A stretch of 64,000 nucleotides of DNA from Trichosporon coremiiforme. Its lineage: Eukaryota; Basidiomycota; Tremellomycetes; Trichosporonales; Trichosporonaceae. The position numbers and the translations under genes were made by a program. The stretch is taken from contig BCJJ01000004.1 in the NCBI GenBank assembly GCA_039545355.1, positions 806,001 to 870,000 on the forward strand, written 5' to 3'. The notes under the pieces were generated by a model. That model was not told the DNA's origin, did not search any database, and saw nothing but the letters and a program-made list of their open reading frames with translations. Below are positions 22,080 through 33,337 of this stretch, in pieces (the first letter of the stretch is position 1; every line of letters starts with the position of its first letter).

Positions 22080-25000
22080 TAAGGATCGGGGCAGAGGGTT
22101 TGGAGTGGGGTAATGAAAGGATACTCCTCTCGCTATTCAGGACTGGTGTTCCAAAACCGGCCGGCGAGCCAGTCGGTGTGGCCAGTCGGCCAACTGCGAC
22201 CAGGCCAGGCTCCATAAGGGGGTGCATTACTCCGGGCATAGACGTGCTGTAAGCGCGCGCTTCGGTGCTCCTAATTCGTGTTGGCCGGCGAGCCTCGCCC
22301 GGCCCAGGGGTTCGGTTCGCCGAGCACCCAGGGCTGCAAAGGGACGACGAGTCGCAGGATGACGGCACGTACGTACTCTTATTTTCGCAAGCAGGCACGT
22401 TGGCCACCTTGCATGCCTTCTTCACTTCTCACTGCAGCCTGTGCGACCGCCTGTATGCAAGTAAAGGGAGACTGCATTTAAGAGCCGTGAACTTTGCACT
22501 CTGCCGCAATTTCAGATAGAACAGCGAGCCCTGCCCAGGGTCATGGAGTCTGTCCCCGTCCATAAGCGCTGACGAAAGCAAGTTGCTGCAGGTAACGCTG
22601 GGCTTACGACGTGCAGCTACGATATTTCAAGGCAATAACGACATTGCATGAGGTACGGGCCATGCCGAGCACCCCGGCAAGGCTAGCGAGACCGCGTACC
22701 TCAACGTACTGAATGCTTTCCATAGCTTCTGCCAGAGCACGCTATGCCGTGGCGTCTGCAACGTGAGCAGAGCACGACGCTTCGCTAGCTGCTGTGCACT
22801 TGCTCCCGGAGACACCGAGCTCCGCACCTAGCACTCCCACCTCCGCACCGAGCACAAACCGTATGCATATTGCAAGCACCGTCACGCTCTCCCACTGCCA
22901 CATCGTTGTGATCGCCGCACCGGCGCCGCGGCGAAGCGAAACACGGCGTCGTCAGCCACCCTAATGCACGGAGCAAAGGGGGAGGCAAGGAGGGATGAGA
23001 GCCGAGCAATCGAGTGTCTTGTCTGTTGTCTCACCGTCTTGCTGTACTGCCGTCTTACCGGCTGCGCTCTGTGTCATCTGTGTCGGAGACCCGCTGGACC
23101 CGGCCCCGAACTCGAATAGTGACACAGTGTAGGATCGTCCCGTCTGGCTGGGCCGTTCGACCCCCGAAAGCTCCGAGGAGTCAAAGAACGCAACGCCCGC
23201 TCCAAGATCCATGATCCACGGCCGCTCCAAGGTGCCAAAGACCTTCAAACAGACAAACAGCAATTAAGCAATCCGTAATCGATCTGCGTCGCCGTAAAGG
23301 CCGTACCACTCCGGGTCGTTTACGTCGTTTGGGCAGGAGTCATGGCGTACGCACGAGCAGAAGGCGCACGGCGCACGCCCATCCGCAGCCATGGAAGAGG
23401 CCAGACTGGCAGAACCTGCGGGGCATGCAGAGCGTCCCCTTGCTATCCCCTCCCAACTGATGCCAAGTGATCGCAAACGGCTCCTCTTACCCATGGAACC
23501 TTTACGGAGGCGTCGTCGGTCTGCATCATGGCTTCTGTGCTCCCGAAGAAGCATCAGCACCCCCCTCCAGCGTCTCAAAGGACAGCTGCGGTGACTTTGC
23601 TTGCTCTCACAGTCCAGGTGCTGGGCATGCTGGGCATGCCGGGTGGGAGCTGGCGGCAGACCCGCGGACACAACCTGGCCGATCGCTCTCTTTCATCTCG
23701 GTTGCCGATAACGTACGTCTGAATGTCCAATCTGCGACACGGACCACCACTTGACGTCCCACTGTTTTCGCGTCCCACTGTTCGCATCTCCGTTGTCTTG
23801 GATGCTTCTATAGTTCTCCAAGCTTTCCCAAGCACTCCGGGTCTTTGGGCCGGATCTGACTCTGCGCGCGCATCATCTGTCTGACATCTGCTTGCTGCGC
23901 GCCGTACCCGCTGTGCGATTAGCAGATGGCCAGTTGGGCGTTTCTCGCTCCAGCGCACACCAGCTGCGCCCCAGTGCGCTCGACGGGATGGTCTAACCGG
24001 CTTGAGAGATTAGCGGGGCAACATTCTAGCGACCATGCGGGCAGCTGTGTGTCCAGTCCAGATCTAGGCGGGGCCATCGCGGCTGGCTGCGGGAGTGTAG
24101 CCGCTGTAAATCAGCTGTTGTCCGAGCAAGAAGTGAAGAGAACAGGCAGCCGTACAAAGGCCTTGACGGCCTGGAGAGTTATGCAACGGGGCGTTCGATG
24201 GAATCCAGTTAGTAACGGAACACACATTCGATGGCAGGGTGCAGGCCAGGAATGCGCAGGGATGCCAGGGCCAAGGGAAGGCACACGGGGAGGGCTGCCA
24301 GGACCCTGTCAGGGAACAAGGGAGCAAGGGGTGCGGTGTATGCAGCTCCTACAGTTGCTTGCTCTGGCCCTCGCGGTTGACGCCCCTCGCGTTCCTCGGG
24401 TTTCATGCCCGATCGAGGGAGTGCAGAGGACCATACGAGGCCAGGGGCTTGGAATGGTTAGTTCTGCCAGACCCCTCCCTATCTCTTGCGCCTTTGCTCT
24501 GCTTGCTCCCTCCGCCCTGCTCTGCCCGGCTGCCCCTCTGCCCTGCCTCGCTTTTTCCACAGCTGCTTACCCAGCCTAGTCTGGCCGGGCGCCAGGCACT
24601 CTAGCTCTCCAGCTGACCTGGACTACGCCGGCAGTACTGCACCTGCCTGCACTTAGGCTTCACCCCTCCCCTTGCTCACCATCTTGCGACTTCGTCTCAT
24701 CTCTCCACATCTCCCATCCTCACACTCTCTTATCTTGCTCGGTAAGTTGAGAGCTCCGTCTTCTCGACTCCTTGCACACTTCGACTCCCTCCCTCCGTCA
24801 CCACTTCTTCCGACGGCCCGACCGTAATTCAGCGCAAACTCGGATCTCGGCGTCAATCCCAGTTCCAGCGAACGATCAATTCGACACGGCTGTACGGCGT
24901 CTGACCCAAATTCTGTTCAAAACGCCATCTCTTGCCTGGCCCTTCCTTGTTCTGAGAACGACGAAGCACAGACCCCGCACCCCAGATCACGACCCACGGC

Positions 25001-25354
25001 GGTAGTCACTTGTAGCGTCCTCTGCCCGTGCTGCAGCGAACCCAACTCTTGACCTTTGCTCCATCGCCAACACCAACAGCCAGCCGCAACACTCACACCC
25101 ACCCCCTCCCTCCCTCCGCTAGCTCTACCGTGCACAAGCCAAAACCTTGTCTGTCCTTGCACTTACTCGGGCATTCAGCGACCGACTCTATCACGCCGCC
25201 GCCTCCGCCTCATCTCATCCCTTCGTCTCGATTAGAACCTCTCTCTCCCCCTCTCTCTTTCCCATTTCTGAAAACTTACGCATCGAAGCGCCTCCCGCAC
25301 ACCCGACGGTAGATTGACGCTCGTTCGCCGCCGCCGACACCTTAATCGCCCATC

Positions 25355-28300
25355 ATGTGGTCCAAGTGGCCCCCTAACGACCTCTGGGGTAGTGAGTATC
25401 ACGGTCCCTGCCTTACGAAATCCTGCCCGCACTGCACATGTGGCCTGCCCAAGCCTGTGCGTGTGTGCGTGTGTGCACCGACATCGACGCCGCCTGCGTG
25501 TGCACGGTACCGAAGGCGGCGTCGACGGAACTGCACACTGCAATGCGGATCGGTGTGCAGACGTGCCAACGTGCATTCCTACCGCGGCTGCGGTGCGATA
25601 GCACATGGTGCACACGCAGTAGTTCGGCGCAACATAGGGCTTTGCATTCCTCACCAGGCCGCGCCCGGCCGAATTCACCACCTACGCAAGACGTGACACT
25701 GACATCCGCAGACAAGGTCGCGCTCGCGGCCTGGTACGCCGACAACCGACGCGCCGTCCCCATCCGCCCCGAAGCCGGCGTGCTTGTCGCGTCCATCCTT
25801 GTGTCCATCCTTGGCTCGTATGCCACTCTTCTCGTCCTGGGTCGCCGCACGTCGCCCCGTGGTTTCCGAAACCTGATCCTGCTGCTCCTTGCCGCCGTCT
25901 GTTTCTCAGCCGTCGCGGTGTGGGGAATGCACTTCGTCTCGATGATTTCGATCCGACTTCAGGCGACACCCGAGAAGAACGGTGTACAATGGTACATGCA
26001 GTTCTCTGCGGGCATGACTGTCATGTCATTGTTTATTCCTCTGGTCGCGACCTCGTTTGCGTTCTGGTTCCTCGCTTCGGAGGCAGAATTCATCTGGTGG
26101 CGTGGTCTCATCTCTGGCATCATTGTTGGTCTCACCAGTGAGTGTCATCCCTGCAATTGCAGCCGCAAGCGACCGCATGGTTCCGAACGCACAATGCTGA
26201 CCCTGTCTCAGTCGGTCTCATGCACTACTCTGCGGCGTTCAAGCTCCCCTACCTCGACGTCCGTTACACCGCCGTGACGGTCGTGTTCGCGCTCATCCTT
26301 GCATGTGTTGCCGCCACCGTCGCTTTCGGTCTCTTCTTCCGTCTGCGTGAGCAGTGGCAGGACTCGTTCTGGAAGCGTGGTCTCTGTGCCATCTTCCTTG
26401 CTGCGGCTGTGTGTGGTATGCACTACCTCGGAGTCGGCGGCGAGAGCTACTACATCAAGCAGGGCGTCGACTACAATGCGATTGCCACAGACGACCGCCA
26501 GTCGATCCGTCTGACGGTGGCCATTTCCGTCATGTGCGCGTGCATCATCCTGCTCTCCGTCGGCATCTCCATCATCGACTGGCTTATTCGTCGTGACATC
26601 CGTAACCGCGCCCGTCACATTGTCGTCGCTTCTGCCGCCTTCGATGAGACCGGCAAGCTCCTTGTGCGTCACGACGGTACGATCCCCATGCAGATCATCC
26701 AGACGGACGCTGAGCTCGCTCGCGTCCTCGGTGAGCTGGACCCCCGTCGCCCCACCTTCCAGTGGCTGTATCAGCTCTCGTTCAACTGGCCCGTCATCAC
26801 GCCCTTCGTTCCTCGTATCCTCCGCGAGATCACGACCCGTGGCAAGAAGACCGAGGCCCCGCCCACGTCCGACCGCTCGATGAACCGCTCCGCCTGGGAG
26901 CAACTTCTGTTCCGTTCGCGTTTCGTCGAGGCGTGCGTGCTCCTCGCCCACCAGCTCGACCTGTCGATTGAGTCGCTCGGCGTCATGTTCGACCGTGTGC
27001 TTACGACCGGCACTCGTGAGAAGGACAACCGTGACAAGGGCGTCGACGAGAAGGACAACCCTATCCGCCCGGACGATGAGTCTTCCATCCACGGTATTAC
27101 CCTGAACTTGCACAACTCGGAGGGTGTCATGCTTTTCATCGTCCGTACGATCGGCAGCGGTGCTCCCGCCTCGCACGACACTCCCTCGGGCGACAAAACT
27201 GTTGGTGTCTCGTCTGACAACATTGACTCGTACCTCGCCCGTGGATACCGTCTCACCGAGACCCGCTTCTTCTCCAAGACTCTCGCCGACAACATGGGTG
27301 TCTCGAAGCAGGAGATGGACGTCTTCCTGTCCGCCTGTAAGACTTACGCCAAGCGTGGCACCCGCCCCGTCGTCCAGACCGGTGGTGCCTACCTCGGTCT
27401 CTTCGGTGTTCGCCCCGCTGGTGACTCTGGCCTCGATGTCCTCGTCTACAACTTTGCCCGTCACCAAATCCCCGCCTACCGTCTCCCCGATGTTGGCTAC
27501 CCGCTGTCGCCTTCCATGCGCACATTTGTGCGAGAATGCGCCAACCTCAGCATGGCCGAGGTACTGCAGAAGTGCAATGACGCTGTGCAGGAGGCCGAGG
27601 CGTCCGACAGTGGCTCCACGATGTCTCTCGACGAAGCGCTGTACGAGTTCCAGGCCGCCATTGCTGTCGCCATTGAAGCTTTAACGACCGCGCTCCGCTG
27701 CTGGCCCGACCTGCAGAACATTGCCCGCCTCTCACCCGAGATCCTCGACCTGCCGACGTCCGACCAGGACGACAAGGTCCCCGCGCAAATGATCATGCTC
27801 GAGGTCGTCCTCGGCGCCCCCGAGGCTCGCATGACCCCTGTCCAGTCTCGCGCTTCTGGCGTCCAGGCTCCTGGCGTCAAGTCTGGCCGCAGCGAGTCGG
27901 ACAAGCCTCCCGCTCCCTTTGTCTACACGCCGTACAGCCTGTTCACGAAGTCGCAGACGATGCTGCTCCGTGCGCACGGCGTGCAGGAGTTCTGCCGCGG
28001 CACGCAGGCCGACCTCGCTCGCCTGTACCCCTACGTCGCTTCCGACGTTGCCGCCGAGCTCGACGAGGCCGACGACAAGAAGATCACGAACCCCTTCGAC
28101 AGCATCAACACGATCCCGGGCGAGGGCAAGAAGTGGAAGAACACTCGCATGTCCAAGCTCTCGCGCGGACTGCACGTCGAGACGAGCGGTGGCCGCTTCC
28201 ATTCCAGCTCGGGTCCCGACAGCCTCTCGCCGAACAGCACGACCGAGTTCGACGCCATGTCCTCTCCGACGGCGATCCTCGACAAGTCGGCGCTCCACCA

Positions 28301-28451
28301 CGACGACGACGTCAGCTCGCACGAGCCTGGCCCGCCCGTCTACAACGCGATCCGCGGCAAGACCGAGGGCTGGTACGGTCGTTCGATGCGCGCCATCGAG
28401 CGCAACGACCGCGGCGGCCTCCTCAAGGACGTCGAGTACAGCGACAACTAA
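25355..28451 (+). CDS. MHYT-domain integral membrane protein (putative sensor)
   Basis: Three exons, 25355-25391, 25712-26137 and 26212-28451, give about 900 residues. Exon 1 may instead end at 25388, which removes one residue. The N-terminal ~230 residues contain seven or so hydrophobic helices with motifs of the MHYT family at helix ends: VWGMHFVSM, IGLMHYSAAF and CGMHYLGV. MHYT domains are best known in bacterial regulators and are thought to bind metal or sense small molecules. The remaining ~650 residues are cytoplasmic and lack a GGDEF/EAL or kinase signature. They contain the segment YLARGYRLTETRFFSKT and a Ser-rich tail ending VEYSDN. Intron 1 is long (320 nt). Domain identity is recognition-based; partner and ligand are unknown. 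Confidence 0.85.
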
Positions 28452-29288
28452 GTCGTTGGCTTACGGTTTCTCTCTCTCTCATCTCTATCTCCTCTCCCTC
28501 CACACTACTGTCTATTACATTCTTTTGGTAAGCCCCGCAACCCTTACGGGCGGGGCCAGGTATCTATCGTCTCGTTCACAGCCGACGTGTCTTCATATAC
28601 CTTCGTCTATACTTTGTGTTAATCGATGTATTACTATGATGCTCAAGGCATGCGAGCGCCGCAGGCGCGAGCTGAGCGAGGCAAGTTGCGAGCTGTGGGC
28701 TGTGAGATTCGAGAGGGGAAGCAGGCGTGGGCCGGTCAGTGGGTGGCGAGGATGGGTTCAGCGATGACGTGAGGCGAGCGGAATCGTAATGTGTGATCGC
28801 GCGAGGCGTCGGCGAAGCTAGGCATCGAGGCACCGATCAGTCTTAACAACAATCGCGAAGCCTTCCATGTATGTGTCGCCGATATGAGCGGACGTTGGCG
28901 GAGTCGGGCGGAGTCAGGTTTTATCGCGATCAGCCGCACAAGGACAACATGAAAATGGCTCCGAGGCGTGATCAACTAAGCCTCGAAGGCTTGAAGTCAG
29001 GTCGGGCTTGCGGAACGCAGGCCTCAAGACTTGCTGTGCCACATTGTCAACTCTGTCATGGGGCTCGTGTGAGATTGCGATGGCTTGCCAGGAAAGGGAA
29101 GGGCGTGTCGAGCATATCGGATTCGAATGATGGAATGGCCAACTCGGCCGGTCCCGGAAGATCTACTCCCCACCTCTGATACCCCATCTCGCAACAACAT
29201 ATTCAAATACTCGTAAAAGAAATGTCCATACTGATTTCTTAAAAGATGATACAACAAGCAAAAACACCAATCTAGCGTCAGATGACCC
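28452..29288. other. Convergent intergenic region
   Basis: It lies between the 3' ends of the MHYT gene and the leftward phosphodiesterase gene. The MHYT 3' flank has a C/T-rich stretch at about 28469-28505. No gene is seen. Confidence 0.45.
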
Positions 29289-31390
29289 CTACCCTGACTC
29301 CTCCGCGGGCACTGCACTCTTGGCCGGAGTCGGAGGGTTGAGGTACTTGTTCCAGAATAACGTCGACGAGTTTGTGGGACCCGCGAAATCGTACATATTC
29401 TGGAGTCGGAGGACCAGGTCGTAGATCTCGAGGTTGCGAAAGGCTGTTGATGTCAGCTTCCTCATCTGCCGCACAGCTTCATCCCTACTTCCTCCCTCCC
29501 ATATCAGAATGCAGGAAATGTAGAAGGGAGGGGGTCAGGGAGGGTCCTGCGGAACCCCCCTCGCTCCACACTCACGCTCCAGAATCGGCGGATCAATCGA
29601 CTTCCACCCCTTCACCTTCGTTGCGTTCTTCTTCGCGACAGTCTCGCGGAGACGCGTCGCGAAGGGGCCCCGCGAGAAGAAGATGGCCTGCATGTCTGGT
29701 TCCCTGTTGTCTGTTTGTCAGCTTGAAAACGCGAGGAACGCAGCTCACCGAATCCATGACACCCCTTCACCATCTTGTTGCCTCGTTCGTAGCGCTCGTA
29801 CTCTTCCTGGCCTGTCAGCTACCGAGAACTTCACCAGCTGGCGCTCTCTGCCCTCGCGCTCGCTGCGCTCGCGACTCACGTGGTCTGTGAGGATCCATCC
29901 CAGGTCCGGGACGAGGTACACCGGCGCAATCCTGGGACCGTGGCTGAAGTGCCACCGTTCCGGCATAGTGGCCGGCGTGTACGTCGTAAAGTTCATGCGC
30001 TTCTCGCCCGTGCTTGCCGCCCGCAGGCGCTCCATGACGGGCTCGATGTCGCCCTCCTCGTCGAAATGCAGCCCGAAACTCGGCCAGCCATCCTTGTGCT
30101 TGATCTGTGCAAAGTCCTTCTCGAGCACGTCGTCCAGGAAGATGATCCGGTTCTTGGACAGGCTCGTCATGCCGTGGTCACTGAGGACGATCAGGTCCAC
30201 GATGTGTGTCAGGTTGCGGGTCTCAATTTCCGAGACGAGGTCCCCGATGAATGCGTCTACGACGCCGAGGGCGGTCTCGACGTTGGACGAGTCCGGCCCG
30301 CCGCGGTGCCCTGCCTGGTCTACCTCAGGCATGTAGTTGAAGATGAGCGACGGGGCATCCTCGGGCGGCATGTTGAAGTAATGTTTGAGCGTGTTAAGTT
30401 TCTCCTCCGGACTAGATTTCTGATCCGTCAGGTCGGCAACGCGCAAGGAAACTCACCTTGTACTGCACGAAGAAGCTCGGCGACGTGCCCGTGCTGACTG
30501 ACGGTGGTCCCGGCCTGTGATGTCAGCTCTCTCCAACTGTGCCAGCTCACCACATGATGTTGGCCGACTTCCTCCCCGCCTTCTCGGCGACGGCCCACAG
30601 CGGCTCGCCGCCCCACCACCGCCCATCGAGCGAGTTGGGGTGGTTGAAGTGGAACTCCTCCTCGAGCTCCTTGGCCCAGAAGTCGTTCGCGACAATCCCG
30701 TGCGACTCGGGGTACAGGCCCGTCATCAGGCTCCAGTGGTTCGGGAACGTCAGGGAGGGGAAGCACGGCTGCATGCTCTCCGCGGTGATGCCCTTCTTGC
30801 CCAGCGCGAGAATGTTGGGCACGAGGTGCGACTTGTCCGTCAGGTAGGCAGGCTTGAAGCCGTCGAGGGAGACAACTAATGTCGTCGGGTAGAAGGAGTG
30901 TGTGCCGTTGCTGAGCAGAGGCCGACTCCGCGCAACTTTCTCCTCATGCCGGTGGAAGAGGACGATGAGGATGAGCACCACGAAGGGGACCGCGAGGACG
31001 AGGACGTGTGGTCGCGGCAGCTGCGTGTTAGGATTGATTAAACGGCGGGGGAGCGGCCGGACACGCCGGTGAAGCAAGTGCTGGGGAAGTATCTGGCGCA
31101 TCGTTGGTTAGAAAGAGTGGTAGAGTTGGTCTGCCGACAAAAGTCGGGAGCCCTCCTCAGAACTGAGAGCGCGCAGCATAGTAGGGGTAGGCAGTATGCT
31201 AGCGGTCGCTGAAGTCAGGACATACCTTGTAGCCACCAACGACGATGCCGCCTGGCCGCAATGACCTCGCCTGCCGGGCATTGCGCAGGAGCGTCGCGTG
31301 CTCGGACGTCTCGTCCAGGTCTGCGTCCTCGACGTCGAACTGTGCCCGGCGTGGTGGCGGGGAGAGCTGAGATGGCGATCGGCGGTCCAT
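29289..31390 (-). CDS. Ectonucleotide pyrophosphatase/phosphodiesterase (NPP) family, type II membrane protein
   Basis: Seven exons, 31390-31226, 31092-30551, 30514-30457, 30419-29880, 29806-29749, 29710-29576 and 29443-29289, give 550 residues. A ~95-residue N-terminal cytoplasmic region precedes one transmembrane segment (HVLVLAVPFVVLILIVLF). The catalytic domain carries the metal site and nucleophile: SLDGFKP, then PSLTFPNHW with the nucleophile Thr, then MPEVDQAGH, then LSDHGMTSL. GCHGFDNREPDMQAIFFS supplies the last His, and FRNLEIYDLV follows as in other NPPs. NPP enzymes hydrolyse nucleotide pyrophosphate and phosphodiester bonds, usually in the lumen or outside the cell. All key residues are present. 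The gene is divergent from PER1, 384 bp between start codons. Confidence 0.9.
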
Positions 31391-31774
31391 CGTGACTACG
31401 TGACTGGAGCGAGCGCAGCGAGCGAAAGCCGGTCTCACGAGCGCTGCGAGTCAAGGCTGATGTGGCCGGCAGTGAGCAGACGTTGACGTTGGGTACGTAG
31501 CGATGGCAAAGGACCTGAACGTGGATTGGCAGTTGTCAGCGGCGTAAGTGCAACATGGCCTAATCAGGTCCCGCCCACGACTAAGTTTCACGTTGCACGC
31601 CAAAGGATACGCGTCATGGACAAGCGGATATCACCGGCCGTACCCTACACCCTGCCGAGACTTCGTAGGCACGCCCATGCCCCGCTCTGTCAACAACGTT
31701 TCACACATCTCTCTCATTACCACCGTTTACCTCTCTGCTGACTGACCACCAGCTTGCTGACGATCAGCACCGTC
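31391..31774. promoter_or_regulatory. Divergent promoter region of the NPP and PER1 genes
   Basis: Only 384 bp separate the two start codons, so both promoters must lie here. I recognise no TATA box or defined operator. Confidence 0.5.
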
Positions 31775-32908
31775 ATGATGGTCCTCCGATCACTACGACC
31801 GACGCCGCGATGGGCCCTCACGCTCCTCGCACTGTCGCTCGTCGGCCTCGTCTCGGCGTCTAGTGGGGACAGACTCGAGGTCTTCCGCTCCTGCGTCAAC
31901 GCATGCGAAGGCGAGCCCTGCCATCTCTCTCCCATCCTGCGGGTCCTGGGCTGGTCCTGCGCCTCCAACTGCGCGTACAAGTGTTCGCACACGGTCACCA
32001 ACCTCTCGGATTCGGGGCAGTTGCCGTCTTACCACCAGTTCTTTGGGAAATGGGCCTTCTGGCGCGTCTTTGGGGTGCAGGAACCTTTCTCTGTCCTCTT
32101 CTCCCTGGGCAATCTCTGGGTTCATTGGAAGGGACTCAAGATGCTGGAGAAGAGGGTGCCGGACTCTAATGCGTTGAAGCCGTGGTTGAAGGCTGCGGCG
32201 TGGATTCAGATGAACACTTGGCTCTGGAGCTCGGTCTTCCACACCAGGGGTGAGTCTACACTTTGAGGACTGAGGGGAGACTGGCGGAGGGCAAGCTGAC
32301 ATCCAGACGTCCCCTGGACCGAGAAACTGGACTACTTCTCCGCCATGATAACAGTAGCGTACATGCTCCTCTACGCCCTCCTGCGCATCTTCAACATCCA
32401 GACGCCCTCCGCCTCCTTCTCGCGTCCCACCCTCCGCTTCATCCTCTGCACGCTCATCGGCGGTTTCGTCCTCAGCCATTTCATCTACGTCTCCTCCCTC
32501 CCCCGTTTCCCCTACGGCTACCACGTCGCCGTCGCCATGGTCCTCGGCACAATAGGCAATCTCCTGTGGATCCTGTGGTCTCTCTCTTTCGTCGTCAAGT
32601 TTCCCGGCATTGCTGTGGGGGGAAGGAAGGTCGGGTGGCCGTGGCCCTATGGCCCTAATTGGAACCCGCACAAGTCCAAGCGCCCCCCCGGGGCTTTCAC
32701 GCCCGCCATCCTAACACTGCTCACGACGGCCGCTATGAGTCTGGAACTCCTCGATTTCCCGCCCATTCTGAGGAGTATCGATGCCCACTCGCTTTGGCAT
32801 CTCGCGACGATCCCGCTCAGTATGGCGTGGTGGGATTTCCTGGTCCGGGACACGAACGATCTCCAGGCGTTGACGGGGACGCCGTTGTCTGGATCTCCCA
32901 AGTTCTAG
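31775..32908 (+). CDS. PER1: PER1/PGAP3-like GPI lipid-remodelling protein of the ER
   Basis: Two exons, 31775-32249 and 32307-32908, give 358 residues; a second ATG follows immediately. The N-terminus is a signal peptide (RWALTLLALSLVGLVSASS). The lumenal Cys-rich part (SCVNACEGEPCHL, then SCASNCAYKCSH) is typical of Per1. Seven hydrophobic helices follow. The CREST-superfamily hydrolase signature is visible as SSVFHTRDVPWTEKLDYFSA and later DAHSLWHLATIP. In yeast Per1 removes the unsaturated acyl chain at sn-2 of GPI anchors before C26 addition. The intron has a GTGAGT donor and GCTGACATCCAG end. Confidence 0.93.
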
Positions 32909-33337
32909 CAACGGGGTCATCAGTAGAAGTTTGAATTAGAGATGCAGCTGTACCAAGTACTCGGGTCTTGATTACGTAGCGAGTTCATACGGCCGCTCTA
33001 AGTTGCGTAACCGGTCGCTATGATCTATTGATAGGTATATTTGCTTTATTCGCGGGAGGGTGTAGAGGAGAGGATAGGATAGGATAGGATGGGAGGGGGT
33101 TCGAAGAGAAGAATGAGAGGGTTGGACCGAAGGTCCGAGAATACGTGCAGACCCCGCACTTTCGCTGGCACAACTGCCTAGATCATCCGCCGCCGCGCCT
33201 TACACTCCGTCGTCTGGACACGCGCCGGCCTCCACTCCAAAACTTGAGACCGACACGCTCCTGTCGCGCCGCCCGCTCACGTCGCCGACTGACCAACAGG
33301 CTAGCTCGCTCCGCTCGCAGGCCCAAGCGTTGCGCGC
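32909..33337. other. Convergent intergenic region with a pentanucleotide repeat
   Basis: It lies between the 3' ends of PER1 and the leftward elongase gene. It contains (AGGAT)4 at 33071-33090. No gene is seen. Confidence 0.5.
33071..33090. repeat. Microsatellite (AGGAT)x4
   Basis: Four perfect copies lie between the PER1 and elongase 3' ends. Confidence 0.9.

Larger units (their letters stand above)
17059..25354. other. Gene-poor block of 8.3 kb with no supported gene
   Basis: Open frames in both orientations are short or lack splice-joined partners, domain motifs and the third-position GC bias of neighbouring genes. No tRNA or rRNA is recognised. Several short tandem repeats of 9-10 bp occur, for example at 17201-17236 and 22053-22079. 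The last ~600 bases before 25355 are pyrimidine-rich and probably form the long 5' leader and promoter of the MHYT gene. Possible contents are a non-coding transcript, an old transposon remnant or a centromere-like region; nothing in the sequence decides. Confidence 0.5.

Noticed and set aside
23926..24579. Open frame of 217 codons in the gene-poor block
   Set aside because: Composition reflects local repeats and GC content; no domain is visible.
26208..27467. Minus-strand open frame of 419 codons
   Set aside because: It is the antisense of the MHYT gene coding exon; GC-rich third positions remove stops on the opposite strand.
31793..32671. Minus-strand open frame of 292 codons
   Set aside because: Antisense of PER1, which has clear family motifs.
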